Source of the DNA: Lentzea waywayandensis
Lineage (GTDB): Bacteria; Actinomycetota; Actinomycetes; Mycobacteriales; Pseudonocardiaceae
Direction: 5' to 3'
Assembly (NCBI RefSeq): GCF_900115955.1
Contig: NZ_FOYL01000012.1
Location: 242,545 to 306,544, forward strand
DNA length: 64,000 bases
Of this stretch, positions 34,992 through 43,253 are shown piece by piece. The notes under the pieces were generated by a model, which ran no database searches, was not told where the DNA came from, and worked only from the letters and a program-made list of their open reading frames with translations. Both the position numbers and the translations under genes were made by a program. Positions within the stretch are counted from its first letter, which is position 1, and each line of letters begins with the position of its first letter.

Positions 34992-35908
34992 CCATGACCG
35001 GCACCACGGACGCCGAAACCCTCACGGGGGTACGAGACTGTCTCAGCGGTCTGGCCGAAGGGTGCATGAGGTGGCTCGGCCGGAACATGCCGTACTTCGA
35101 CCCGTTCTCGCCCTCGTCGCCGTTGCCGGAGAACAGAAGGGTCAAGGCAGCGCTCGAACTTGCGATCTTCTGCCACCGGTGGGAGAAGCTGAAGCCGGAC
35201 GACGAGCTGTTCCACGAGGCGACCGCGCTGCTCCGGGCGATCTTCCTGCGCCCGGAGTTCGTAGAGCTCATGGACACGCACGGGGACGTGCACGCCGGTT
35301 CGCAACGGATCGTGTACGTCGCGCTGGCGCCGCGTTCGGACCTGCGCGAAGCGGTGCTCGCGCGGCTGACGGAAGACGGTTACCTGTCACCGCAAGGGAA
35401 ATCGGCGTACGCGCAGCTCGAAACCCGTTACTACGCCGACAAGGCGAACCTCGAACACACCCTGGAGTCCTACCGGGATCTGGCGGCGAAGAGCCTGCTC
35501 GGCACTCCGCCAGCGCCGCCGGTGTCCACTGGCACCGCCTACGCCCTGACGCACACGGCGTTCTTCCTCGGCGACTACGGACATCGGGACATGGGCCTGC
35601 CCGCTGACGTCCGTGAGCGAGCGGAACGCGCGGTCTGCTCGATGCTCGACTCGTCCGCCGACGAGGATCTCTGGGACCTGACCAGCGAGCTGCTCATCAC
35701 GCTCGCGAGCCTCGGCGGCGACGTGCTCGCCACGCCGTCGGGGCGGGCCGGCATCCGGTGCCTGGCGCGGGCCCAGCGGGCCGACGGGGCCATCCCTGGA
35801 CGCTCGGCCGCCAGCGGGGTGCCGCTGTCGCTGCCACCGGGCCGGTTCTTCCGCCGGTGCTACCACACGACGCTGGTGACCGCTCTCATGACGCTGGCCG
35901 TCAGGTAA
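34988..35908 (+). CDS. DUF6895-like protein, copy A
   Basis: 306 residues, ATG at 34988 overlapping the glycosyltransferase stop by 4 nt. It is all-helical by eye: CMRWLGRNMPYFDP, IFCHRWEKLKPDDE, ETRYYADKANLEHTLESYRDL, AYALTHTAFFLGDYG and the end FFRRCYHTTLVTALMTLAV. The segment LARAQRADGAIPG resembles repeats of alpha/alpha-toroid enzymes. It has a paralogue at 45610-46503 with matching motifs (HTIFYLSDYG; AYQVTLMTALMALMV). I associate these with DUF6895, but from memory. Function unknown; its packing within the RiPP operon suggests a maturation or scaffold role. Confidence 0.75.
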   Translation: MTMTGTTDAETLTGVRDCLSGLAEGCMRWLGRNMPYFDPFSPSSPLPENRRVKAALELAIFCHRWEKLKPDDELFHEATALLRAIFLRPEFVELMDTHGDVHAGSQRIVYVALAPRSDLREAVLARLTEDGYLSPQGKSAYAQLETRYYADKANLEHTLESYRDLAAKSLLGTPPAPPVSTGTAYALTHTAFFLGDYGHRDMGLPADVRERAERAVCSMLDSSADEDLWDLTSELLITLASLGGDVLATPSGRAGIRCLARAQRADGAIPGRSAASGVPLSLPPGRFFRRCYHTTLVTALMTLAVR

Positions 35909-35913
35909 CCCGG

Positions 35914-37287
35914 ATGTCCTCCCTGCGGCGGCTGACCAACTCGGCGTTGATCAGCCCCGAGTACGCCCGCCTCTGGTCCGGGCAGGCCGTGTCCTCGTTG
36001 GGGGACATGGTCTTCACCACGACACTCATGCTGTGGGTGGGCACGGTGCTGGTCAGGGAGCAGCCGTGGGCGCCGGCCGCGGTCAGCGGTGTCCTGGTCT
36101 CGATCGGCGTGGCGGTGCTGGTGGTCGGCCCGCTCGCCGGAGTGCTGGTCGACCGGTGGGACGCCCGCCGCACCGCGCTGGGCACCGAGGTCGTCCGCGG
36201 CATCCTGGCGGGACTGCTGACCGTCGTGGTGTTCGTCCCGGTGTCCGACCTGCCGATCGCGGTCTGGCTCGTCCTGATCTACCTGAGCGTCTTCGGGCTG
36301 AACGTCGCGAGCCAGTTCTTCCAGCCGGCCCGGTTCACGTTGATCCGGGACATCGTGAGCGGGGAGGTCGACCGGGCGCGGGCGGCGGGAATCGCCCAGG
36401 CGACGGCCCAGACGGTGACGATCATCGGGCCGCCGCTCGCCGCGCCGCTGCTGTTCACCGTCGGTGTGCAGTGGGCGCTGATGTTCAACGCGCTGTCGTA
36501 CGTGGTCTCCTTCGTCGCGATCCGCTCGGTGCCGTCCAGGTCGCCCGAGGCCATCTCCGGCCGGCCGCGACGGGAACACGCCGGCATGTTCACCGAGTTC
36601 GCGGCGGGCCTGCGCTTCTTCCGCGGCAACAAGACCTTGGTGATCCTGCTGTCCATCGCGGTGATCGGCCAGTACGGGATAGCCCCGCTGGACACGCTGA
36701 ACGTGTTCTTCGTGACCGACAACCTGAACGCGTCGACCCACCTGTACGGCTACATGGGCATGGCCCTCGGCATCGGCGGGGTCATCGGGGCGCTGTGCAC
36801 CGGCCGGATGGTGGGCTGGTTCGGCGCCCGCAACGTCACCTGGGTCGGCATCGTCCTGCTCGGCGTCGGTCTGGCCGTCTACTCCCGCCAGACCGACTTC
36901 ACCGCCGGGCTGGTCCTGCTGTTCCTGCTCGCCATCCCGATGACCATGGTGAACACGGCCGTGGCGCCGTTGCTGCTCGGTGCCGCGCCGCGGGAGTACG
37001 TGGGCCGGACGACGGCCGTGTTCACCCCGGTCACCAGGCTCGCCGGCATGCTGGCCACCCTGGTGGCGGGCTGGCTGCTCAGCTCGGTCCTGCGGGACTT
37101 CAGCGTCTCGGTGGCCGGCCTGCGGCTCGGGCCGGTCGACCTGATCTTCCTGGTGTCCGGAGGGCTCATCGTCGCCTCCGGGCTGTACGCGCGGATCGCG
37201 CTGCGGCGAGCCGTCGTCGCTCCGTTGTCCGACGCGGAGAACCCACCCGGCCGTCCCGTTCCCGACCCGGCGGACGGCACGTCATGA
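35914..37287 (+). CDS. MFS transporter, probable product exporter
   Basis: 457 residues from the ATG at 35914, 5 nt after the DUF6895-like gene. About 12 hydrophobic segments; N-terminal SPEYARLWSGQAVSSLGDM, loop GVLVDRWDARRTALG (the MFS loop 2-3 motif), central VPSRSPEAISGRPRREHAG loop, and an early part typical of the MFS_3/enterobactin exporter (EntS-like) group common beside biosynthetic clusters. Its last 6 nt overlap the convergent ATP-grasp gene. It likely exports the mature product and confers self-protection. Confidence 0.88.
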   Translation: MSSLRRLTNSALISPEYARLWSGQAVSSLGDMVFTTTLMLWVGTVLVREQPWAPAAVSGVLVSIGVAVLVVGPLAGVLVDRWDARRTALGTEVVRGILAGLLTVVVFVPVSDLPIAVWLVLIYLSVFGLNVASQFFQPARFTLIRDIVSGEVDRARAAGIAQATAQTVTIIGPPLAAPLLFTVGVQWALMFNALSYVVSFVAIRSVPSRSPEAISGRPRREHAGMFTEFAAGLRFFRGNKTLVILLSIAVIGQYGIAPLDTLNVFFVTDNLNASTHLYGYMGMALGIGGVIGALCTGRMVGWFGARNVTWVGIVLLGVGLAVYSRQTDFTAGLVLLFLLAIPMTMVNTAVAPLLLGAAPREYVGRTTAVFTPVTRLAGMLATLVAGWLLSSVLRDFSVSVAGLRLGPVDLIFLVSGGLIVASGLYARIALRRAVVAPLSDAENPPGRPVPDPADGTS

Positions 37288-38382
37288 GCGCGCTGGCGGA
37301 ACTGTGAGGAAGGTGAGCAGTTCGAAGGGCGGGGCATGCTCGGCGGGGGCCGCCTCCCGGTGCAGGTCGGCGAGCATCGCGGCGACGCCGAGCGTCACCA
37401 CACTCGTCCCGGCACCGCGCTCCGCCCAGCGCCAGTCACCGTCGGGGTTCACTTCGAGGAATATCGGCGTGCCGTCGCGGACGAGGAAGTCGAACGCGCC
37501 GTAGCGCAGCAACATCGCGGTGGCGAGCAGCCGGGTGGCGGCGGCGACCGCGGCGGGCGGCGTGACCAGCCGGACGCCGACCCGGCCGGGCGCGAGCCAG
37601 GGGTCGGCGGGTGACTCCTTGGTGATCTCGAATCCGTGGATCCGCCCGTTGAGATAGTAGATCCGCAGCTCGGCGTCGTGCTCGACGTGTTCCTGCACGA
37701 TGACAGGCGGTCCTGCGCGTGATCCGCCCGGCAGTTCACGCCGTTCGACGACCGCGGGAAAGCGGCCGGTCAGGCAGCCGGGCGTGGCCTCGGTGAAATG
37801 GCGGTGGACCGCCTTGACCACCAGCCGCCGGCACTGGAAGGCGGCGCGCGCCTCGGCCAGGTCGGTGGTCACGATCGTGCGCGGCACGCAGACCCGGTGC
37901 AGCCGCGCGATCCGCAGTTGTGCGAGCACGCCACCCGGCGGGGGTGCGACGTCCGTGGCCGCGAGACCGGCCAGCGCGGCCGCCGCCGCGTGCCAGGACT
38001 CGCGCAGGAACAGGTCGTCGCCCGGATCACCGGTCCCCTCGATCGCCTGGCAGGAGAAGTGTCTGGTCCAGCTCACCGTCGGGGTCGACCATCCGCTGTC
38101 CGTCCGCACGGTCCCGGCCGCGGCGTCGATCACCAGGCCGGCGTCGGCGAGTTCGTCGGCGTTGACCCGGACCACCGGGATCCCCGCGGTGGCGAGCAGG
38201 GCCTGCACGCCGCCGAGTTCCTCGTCGCAGGCGCGGCTGAGCAGCAGCACGGCCGGCTGCGGCCGGCGCCGCGAACCGGCTGCCCGGGCCGGGGCGGTGG
38301 CCCGGGCAGCCCGGGGGTGGACGTCGACGACCTGGCTGGGAAAGCGGAACTCGCCGGGCTGGGTCGCGCCGGCCTCAGGCAT
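37282..38382 (-). CDS. Graspetide-type ATP-grasp ligase (MvdC/MvdD-like)
   Basis: 366 residues from the ATG at 38382, overlapping the GAF gene by 8 nt. Typical features of graspetide synthetases: N-terminal VLLLSRACDEELGGVQALL, SWTRHFSCQA (the W-R-R-like pre-grasp motif region), LVVKAVHRHF, VIVQEHVEHDAELRIYYLNG, and the signature FLEVNPDGDWRWAE near residue 310 that binds Mg-ATP. These enzymes form omega-ester or omega-amide links between Thr/Ser/Lys and Asp/Glu side chains. An about 40-residue N-terminal basic, Ala/Pro-rich stretch precedes the domain. It is the last gene of a four-gene minus-strand unit. The substrate could be either precursor; both have suitable acidic and hydroxyl residues. 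Confidence 0.85.
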   Translation of the reverse strand: MPEAGATQPGEFRFPSQVVDVHPRAARATAPARAAGSRRRPQPAVLLLSRACDEELGGVQALLATAGIPVVRVNADELADAGLVIDAAAGTVRTDSGWSTPTVSWTRHFSCQAIEGTGDPGDDLFLRESWHAAAAALAGLAATDVAPPPGGVLAQLRIARLHRVCVPRTIVTTDLAEARAAFQCRRLVVKAVHRHFTEATPGCLTGRFPAVVERRELPGGSRAGPPVIVQEHVEHDAELRIYYLNGRIHGFEITKESPADPWLAPGRVGVRLVTPPAAVAAATRLLATAMLLRYGAFDFLVRDGTPIFLEVNPDGDWRWAERGAGTSVVTLGVAAMLADLHREAAPAEHAPPFELLTFLTVPPARS

Positions 38383-39034
38383 CGGGTCTGCCTGAACCCG
38401 CCGCGTCGTCGGCCAGCAGGTCCTCCGCCATCTGCAGGAGCCTGGTCACCGTGGCTCTGACCTGCTCGGAGGCCGCCGGGAGGCGGTCGGCGACCCGGTG
38501 CAGCACCGGCATGCCCCCGGCGTCGGCTCCGTCGCGGTCGTCGTGCGTGCTCTCCAGCGACCGGAGCCGGACCAGCAGCGCCAGGACCTCCGCGGTCCCG
38601 GTGGCGAGCAGCCCGAGCGACTCGAGGTCGCCCTGGTCACGCCGCGGCCTGCTGTCCCGGTCCAGGACTTCGAGCACGCCGATGCACTCACCGTCGTCCC
38701 GGAACAGCGGCGCCGCCATGATGCTCTGCGGCAGGTAGCCCGTGGACTCGGCGGCGTCGCGGGCGAACTGCGGGTTGGCGGACACGTCGTCCACGAGCAG
38801 GGACTGGCCGCACATCACGGTCCAGCCCGCGATGCCGGTGCCGGCCGGGAAGGTCGTCCCGGGCAGCCACCCCTCGCCTTCGCCCGCCACGGCCTCGAAG
38901 ACCAGGTCCCCGGTCTCCTGGTTCAGCAGGAACACCGAGGCGGCGGCCGCACCGTAGACGCTGCGGGCCATCTCCACGATCGCCTGGAGAAGCCGGCGCT
39001 GAGTCAGGCCGGACGAGTTGACCAGGACCATCAT
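38375..39034 (-). CDS. GAF-domain sensor protein
   Basis: 219 residues with tandem ATGs at 39034/39031 after GGGAGG, overlapping the S8 protease stop (ATGA). The GAF domain covers about 12-165: LQAIVEMARSVYGAAAASVFLL, GTTFPAGTGIAGWTVMCGQS, VDDVSANPQFARDAAESTGY, IMAAPLFRDDGECIGVLEVLD. A short helical tail follows with no output domain. GAF domains bind cyclic nucleotides and small ligands. The presence of a cyclase-like protein in the same operon makes cyclic-nucleotide sensing plausible, but that is inference. Confidence 0.85.
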   Translation of the reverse strand: MMVLVNSSGLTQRRLLQAIVEMARSVYGAAAASVFLLNQETGDLVFEAVAGEGEGWLPGTTFPAGTGIAGWTVMCGQSLLVDDVSANPQFARDAAESTGYLPQSIMAAPLFRDDGECIGVLEVLDRDSRPRRDQGDLESLGLLATGTAEVLALLVRLRSLESTHDDRDGADAGGMPVLHRVADRLPAASEQVRATVTRLLQMAEDLLADDAAGSGRPDA

Positions 39035-39894
39035 GAGCCTCCCTGCGGTTCGGCCACGTTCTCGGCGGCCAGGTAGAGCACCGACCTGAGCTGAAACGGC
39101 GTGAGCGTGGGGTGTTTGCTGAGGATCAACGCGCAGATCGCGGCCATGTGCGGGGTGGCCAGGCTGTTGCCGGTGCTGAGGATCTCCCGGCCACCGGGCC
39201 ACGCCACGCGCACCCGGACACCGCGGGCGTAGAACTCCACCGGCGGAGCGGGGTTGTAGTAGTAGGTCATCGGGTCGGGGCCGTCGTGGCTGGCCACCGA
39301 GATCACCGACGCGAACGGCCAGGGATAGCTCCGCACGGGCATGTTGTGGGCCGAGGCGACGATCACGCATCGCCGGAAGTAGGCGCGGTCGGTGAGCTCC
39401 GACAGGGCGCCGCGGAACTGCTCCTTGGCGGTCGACAGGCTCATGTTGATGACGTCGAAGCCCTCGTCGATGGCCCAGCTGAGCCCGGCCAGCAGCGCGG
39501 AGCCCGTGCCGTGCTTGCCGTTGCCCAGGACACGCACCGAGGTGAGCGAGACCCGCGGGGCGATCAGCCTGATCACGCTCGCGCACGCCGTACCGTGGCC
39601 CGCCTCGTCGACGGGGTCCACCGGGACCACGACCATGTCGTCGTCGTCCCGGACCACGTCCATGGCCTGGTCGATGCCGCCCACCAGCGGGTGCGTCGCG
39701 TCCACACCGCTGTCGAGCACGCAGACCCGGATCCCGCTCCCGTCGGCGCCGCCCCACGCCCAGTCGCGGGTGACCGGGCCGATCTGGCTGAAGGCCACAC
39801 GCTCCTGCGGCACCATCGTCGACGGCATGCCCCAGGCGGGCACACCGGGGAAGTGGTCGCGCGGGGGACGTCGCCAGGGCGGCAGGTCAGTCAC
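39031..39894 (-). CDS. Cytoplasmic S8 (subtilisin-like) peptidase
   Basis: 287 residues from the GTG at 39894 (GGAGG 6 nt upstream), overlapping the cyclase gene by 8 nt. Complete triad: Asp61 in VCVLDSGVD, His100 in DEAGHGTAC, Ser244 in STGNSLATPHMA; the oxyanion Asn is in SAHNMP. No signal peptide or propeptide is seen, so it acts inside the cell. Intracellular subtilases next to RiPP genes often remove leaders. The locus thus has two unrelated candidate leader peptidases (this and the S9 enzyme), in line with two different precursors. Confidence 0.9.
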   Translation of the reverse strand: MTDLPPWRRPPRDHFPGVPAWGMPSTMVPQERVAFSQIGPVTRDWAWGGADGSGIRVCVLDSGVDATHPLVGGIDQAMDVVRDDDDMVVVPVDPVDEAGHGTACASVIRLIAPRVSLTSVRVLGNGKHGTGSALLAGLSWAIDEGFDVINMSLSTAKEQFRGALSELTDRAYFRRCVIVASAHNMPVRSYPWPFASVISVASHDGPDPMTYYYNPAPPVEFYARGVRVRVAWPGGREILSTGNSLATPHMAAICALILSKHPTLTPFQLRSVLYLAAENVAEPQGGS

Positions 39895-42800
39895 CAGGTA
39901 CCTCCGAGGGACCGGTCGACAGCCACTCACGGACCCGTCCGGCGAGGACCTCGGCACCCTTGGTCTCGAAGTCGTGCAGGGCGGCCGATCCCGCGGCCGT
40001 CGCGTCCGCGGCCCGGCCGGCTGCGCGGAGCACCACCGCCAGGTCGAACGTCGTCTCCCCGGCCAGGCACAGGTCGTCGGTGCCTTCGCTCAACGACCGG
40101 GCGGCGGTCGCGGCGCCGATCGCCGCCTCGTGCAGTCCCATGACCGACGCGAGCCGGCCACGCAGCGCGGTCGCGGCGATCCGGGCCCGCGGGCTGCTGG
40201 GGTCGCCGCCGGCCATCACCCGGTCAAGGACCCGGGTGGCGTCGCCGAGCCGGCCCTGCTCGAAGATCTCCCTGGCGACCTGGACCTCGACGTTCTGGGT
40301 GTCGGGGGCGTGCTCGCCGGCCCGGAGGATGTCCAGCGCGCGGCGGTAGCAGACCTCGGCGCGATCGTGCCGGCCGGACAGCGCCTCCAGCGCGCCGGTG
40401 ACCCCCAGTGCGGCGACGGCCGCCAGGTCGACGTGGATCTCGTCGACGTGCTCGACGAGCGTCGCGAGCTTGCGCCGCGCGCCCTCCAGATCGCCTGCCA
40501 GCGCGAGCAGGTTCGCCCACGTCACGAGCACCGGCACCAGCAGCGCCCGGTTGGCGGCGAACCGGGCCGCGAGGGTCTCGCACAGCGCCAGCCCGGCGCC
40601 GACCGGGCTCGGCGACCACTGCGCGACCTCGCAGATGGCGCACAGCAGCCGGTCCTCCTCGTAGCCGTCTCCCATGGCGCGGGCACGGGTCAGCGCGAGC
40701 CGCAACGCGGTGTCCGCCGCGGCGGTCCGTTCCCCGACGAGATGCAGGCAGGCCTGGAGGTAGTGGAGCCGGCACAGGCTCAGGTCGTCGCCGGGTTCGC
40801 GCTCCAGGTCCGCCTGGATCGCCGCCGCGTCCACCGCCACCTGGCCGGGCGGCGAGAGCCCGAGCCGCAGCGAGACGATGCCGCGCTGGATCGCGCAGAG
40901 CGCCGTGTTGGCCCGGTCGCCCGGAAGCGCGGCCTCGGCGACGGCCAGTGCGGTCAGGCACTTCTCCACGTCCCACAGCCACAGTCCCGCGTCGCTGATG
41001 TGCAGCGCGAGTGCCGTGTGCCGGGCGTCGCCCTCGGCGAGGAGTTCCCTGGCGCGTTCCAGCATCTGCACCGCGGACGGCAGGTCCCTGCGGTTGAGCG
41101 CCCTGTTCCCTTCGGCTGTCAGCGTGCCGGCCGCCGCGGACGCCAGCCGCGGCAGATCCGGGTCGCCTGGCCGCAGTTCCCTGCGCAGCCGCCAGGCCGC
41201 CTCCACGTGGTAGGCCACGGCCAGCGCGTCCCCGCGCTCGTCGTACAACCCGGCGACGAAGTCGTGCCACCGCTGCCGGCGGGTCTTCGGGGTGAACTCG
41301 TACGCGGTCTCGCGCAACAGGGTCTGGGCGAACCTGATCGTCCCGGCCGAGCCGCGGACCAGGATCCGGCGCCGGACCAGCGTGGCGATCAGCTCGGTGG
41401 CCGTGGGCTCGATGGTCCCGTCCGCCGCGGCCATGGTGCGCAGCACGTCGCCGGTGAAGTCCCGGCCGATGATCGCCGCCAGCTCCACCATCGTGCGTTC
41501 CTGGCCGGGCAGCTGGTCCAGCCGGGCGCCGAGCAGCGCGTGGATCGTGGGCGGGGTCTGGGCGTCCAGACCGGTCTGAGTGAACACGTCCATGATCAGC
41601 TCGGCGAACAGCGGGTTCCCGTCGCACTGCGCCGCGACGCGTTCGTAGGTGTCGGTGTGCTCGTGCGCGTACACGTCCTCCCGTATGGCCAGCTGGCCGA
41701 CCAGCACCGAACTCTCCTCGTGCGTCATCGGCCCCAGCTCGAGCGTCATCGCCGACGGCTTCCCGCCGCCCCAGGTGGGCCTGGTCTCGAGCAGCTCGCC
41801 GCGGGTCACGCACAGCATCAGGACCGGGACGTCGGTCAGCCTGGTCACGACGTCGTCGATCAGGTCGAGCAGCGTCTCCTCCGACCAGTGCAGGTCCTCC
41901 CAGACCAGGACCACCGGGCGGTCCCGGCCGAGCGCGTCGAGCAGGGACCGGACCGCCCAGGCGATGTCCACGGTGCCGACCGTCTCGCTGCCGATCGTCT
42001 CGGCGGCCATCACCGTCGCGAGCGTGCGCGCCGCCAGGCCGCCGGTGCCCAGCAGGTCCGCCAGGACGGGCCATCCGCCGGGGAACGCGGCGAGCATCTC
42101 CGCCAGCGGCTTGTAGGTGATGCCCCTGCCGTAGGCGGCGCAGCGCCCGGACAACACCAGCGCCTGGTCGTCCGACAGGGCGCCGACGAACTCACTGACC
42201 AGCCGTGACTTGCCGATCCCCGGCACGCCGAGCACGGTGACCAGCCGCATCTGCTGGTCGCGGACCACCCGGCGGAAGCTCTGCCGCAGCTCCAGCAGCT
42301 CGTCGTCGCGGCCGACGAACGGCGTCGGCCCGGTCCCGTCGCCGACGGACACGGGATCGATGACCAGGTAGGCGGAAACGGGTTGCGCCTTGCCTTTCAG
42401 CCGCAGCGGCGCCACGGGTTCGATGCCGACCTGGGAGCGGACCATGGCGGCGGTCCCGGCGTCGAGGAGGATGCCGCCCGGCGGCGCGGCGTTCTGGAGC
42501 CTGCTCGCGGTGTTGCCCGCGTCCCCGACGAGCCGGAAGTCGCCGCCCGGCCTGATGATGACGACCACGTCGCCGGTGCAGACGCCGCAGCGGGCCTCCA
42601 GCGTGACCTGGTAGCGAGCGGCGAACTCGGCGCTGAGATCGCGCAGCGCGGCGAGCGCCGCCGCGGCGGCGCGAACGGCACGGACCGCGTCGTCCTCGTG
42701 GGCGACAGTGGCGCCGAACGCGGCCATGACCGCGTCGCCGATGAACTTCTCCACCGCTCCGCCGTGGTCGGCGACGCAGGCCGCGCAGGCGGCGAAGTAT

Positions 42801-42994
42801 GCGTCCATGATCTCGCGCAGCGGTTCCGGGTCCAGCCGCTCCGCGAGCTGAGTGGACCCCACGATGTCCACGAACAGGACCGACACCTTCTTGCGCGCCT
42901 CCTGGGGCGCGGCGGGAACCCCCAGAGCGGCACCGCAGCTCGCGCAGAAGCGATCGGACTCGGAGGTGCGGCCGCCGCATGCGGCGCACGTCAT
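39887..42994 (-). CDS. Class III nucleotidyl cyclase / STAND ATPase / TPR regulator
   Basis: 1035 residues from the ATG at 42994. An N-terminal zinc ribbon (CAACGG, FCASCG; about 1-22) is followed by a class III cyclase domain (about 35-215). Both metal Asp positions are present (FVDIVGST Asp43; FIGDAVM Asp87), and the transition-state residues are in VGDAGNTASRL, so it looks catalytically competent. An AAA/STAND ATPase follows (Walker A LGVPGIGKSRL, then PVVLVWEDLHWSEE as Walker B), then about 500 residues of TPR-like helices. This architecture is found in actinobacterial regulators. It heads the minus-strand unit with the S8, GAF and ATP-grasp genes and is probably a switch for the locus; it lacks a LuxR DNA-binding tail. 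Confidence 0.88.
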   Translation of the reverse strand: MTCAACGGRTSESDRFCASCGAALGVPAAPQEARKKVSVLFVDIVGSTQLAERLDPEPLREIMDAYFAACAACVADHGGAVEKFIGDAVMAAFGATVAHEDDAVRAVRAAAAALAALRDLSAEFAARYQVTLEARCGVCTGDVVVIIRPGGDFRLVGDAGNTASRLQNAAPPGGILLDAGTAAMVRSQVGIEPVAPLRLKGKAQPVSAYLVIDPVSVGDGTGPTPFVGRDDELLELRQSFRRVVRDQQMRLVTVLGVPGIGKSRLVSEFVGALSDDQALVLSGRCAAYGRGITYKPLAEMLAAFPGGWPVLADLLGTGGLAARTLATVMAAETIGSETVGTVDIAWAVRSLLDALGRDRPVVLVWEDLHWSEETLLDLIDDVVTRLTDVPVLMLCVTRGELLETRPTWGGGKPSAMTLELGPMTHEESSVLVGQLAIREDVYAHEHTDTYERVAAQCDGNPLFAELIMDVFTQTGLDAQTPPTIHALLGARLDQLPGQERTMVELAAIIGRDFTGDVLRTMAAADGTIEPTATELIATLVRRRILVRGSAGTIRFAQTLLRETAYEFTPKTRRQRWHDFVAGLYDERGDALAVAYHVEAAWRLRRELRPGDPDLPRLASAAAGTLTAEGNRALNRRDLPSAVQMLERARELLAEGDARHTALALHISDAGLWLWDVEKCLTALAVAEAALPGDRANTALCAIQRGIVSLRLGLSPPGQVAVDAAAIQADLEREPGDDLSLCRLHYLQACLHLVGERTAAADTALRLALTRARAMGDGYEEDRLLCAICEVAQWSPSPVGAGLALCETLAARFAANRALLVPVLVTWANLLALAGDLEGARRKLATLVEHVDEIHVDLAAVAALGVTGALEALSGRHDRAEVCYRRALDILRAGEHAPDTQNVEVQVAREIFEQGRLGDATRVLDRVMAGGDPSSPRARIAATALRGRLASVMGLHEAAIGAATAARSLSEGTDDLCLAGETTFDLAVVLRAAGRAADATAAGSAALHDFETKGAEVLAGRVREWLSTGPSEVPGD

Positions 42995-43145
42995 CGCGCG
43001 ACGCCTTCAGACCGGAAGGGTGCCGGGGTGCCGGCCGACGTGGTCCACGCTCACAGTGACCTCCGTGATGGTGGCTCTTCCGGCTGTGTGCGGGAAAAGG
43101 GGCGTGCGAGAAACATCGCTTTCGTGGGTTCTGAAACGCACAACC

Positions 43146-43162
43146 ACCGGTTTGAAACCGGT
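43146..43162. promoter_or_regulatory. 17-bp perfect palindrome in the cyclase/YcaO divergent promoter
   Basis: ACCGGTTT, central G, AAACCGGT, in the 259-bp gap between the divergent cyclase (42994) and YcaO (43254) genes. It is a strong operator candidate that could control both units. No direct evidence of the binding protein; the SARP or a regulator outside the window are options. Confidence 0.55.
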
Positions 43163-43253
43163 AAAGCCACCGCCGGTGACCATCGACAGGCGTTCGCGCG
43201 GAGATCACGCTGATGAGGACGGGAGCCGTCAGCGACCCTCGGGAGGACCGTCC

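Noticed and set aside
39392..42208. Plus-strand open frame of 938 codons
   Set aside because: Antisense to the S8 peptidase and cyclase/STAND genes; composition typical of a shadow frame.
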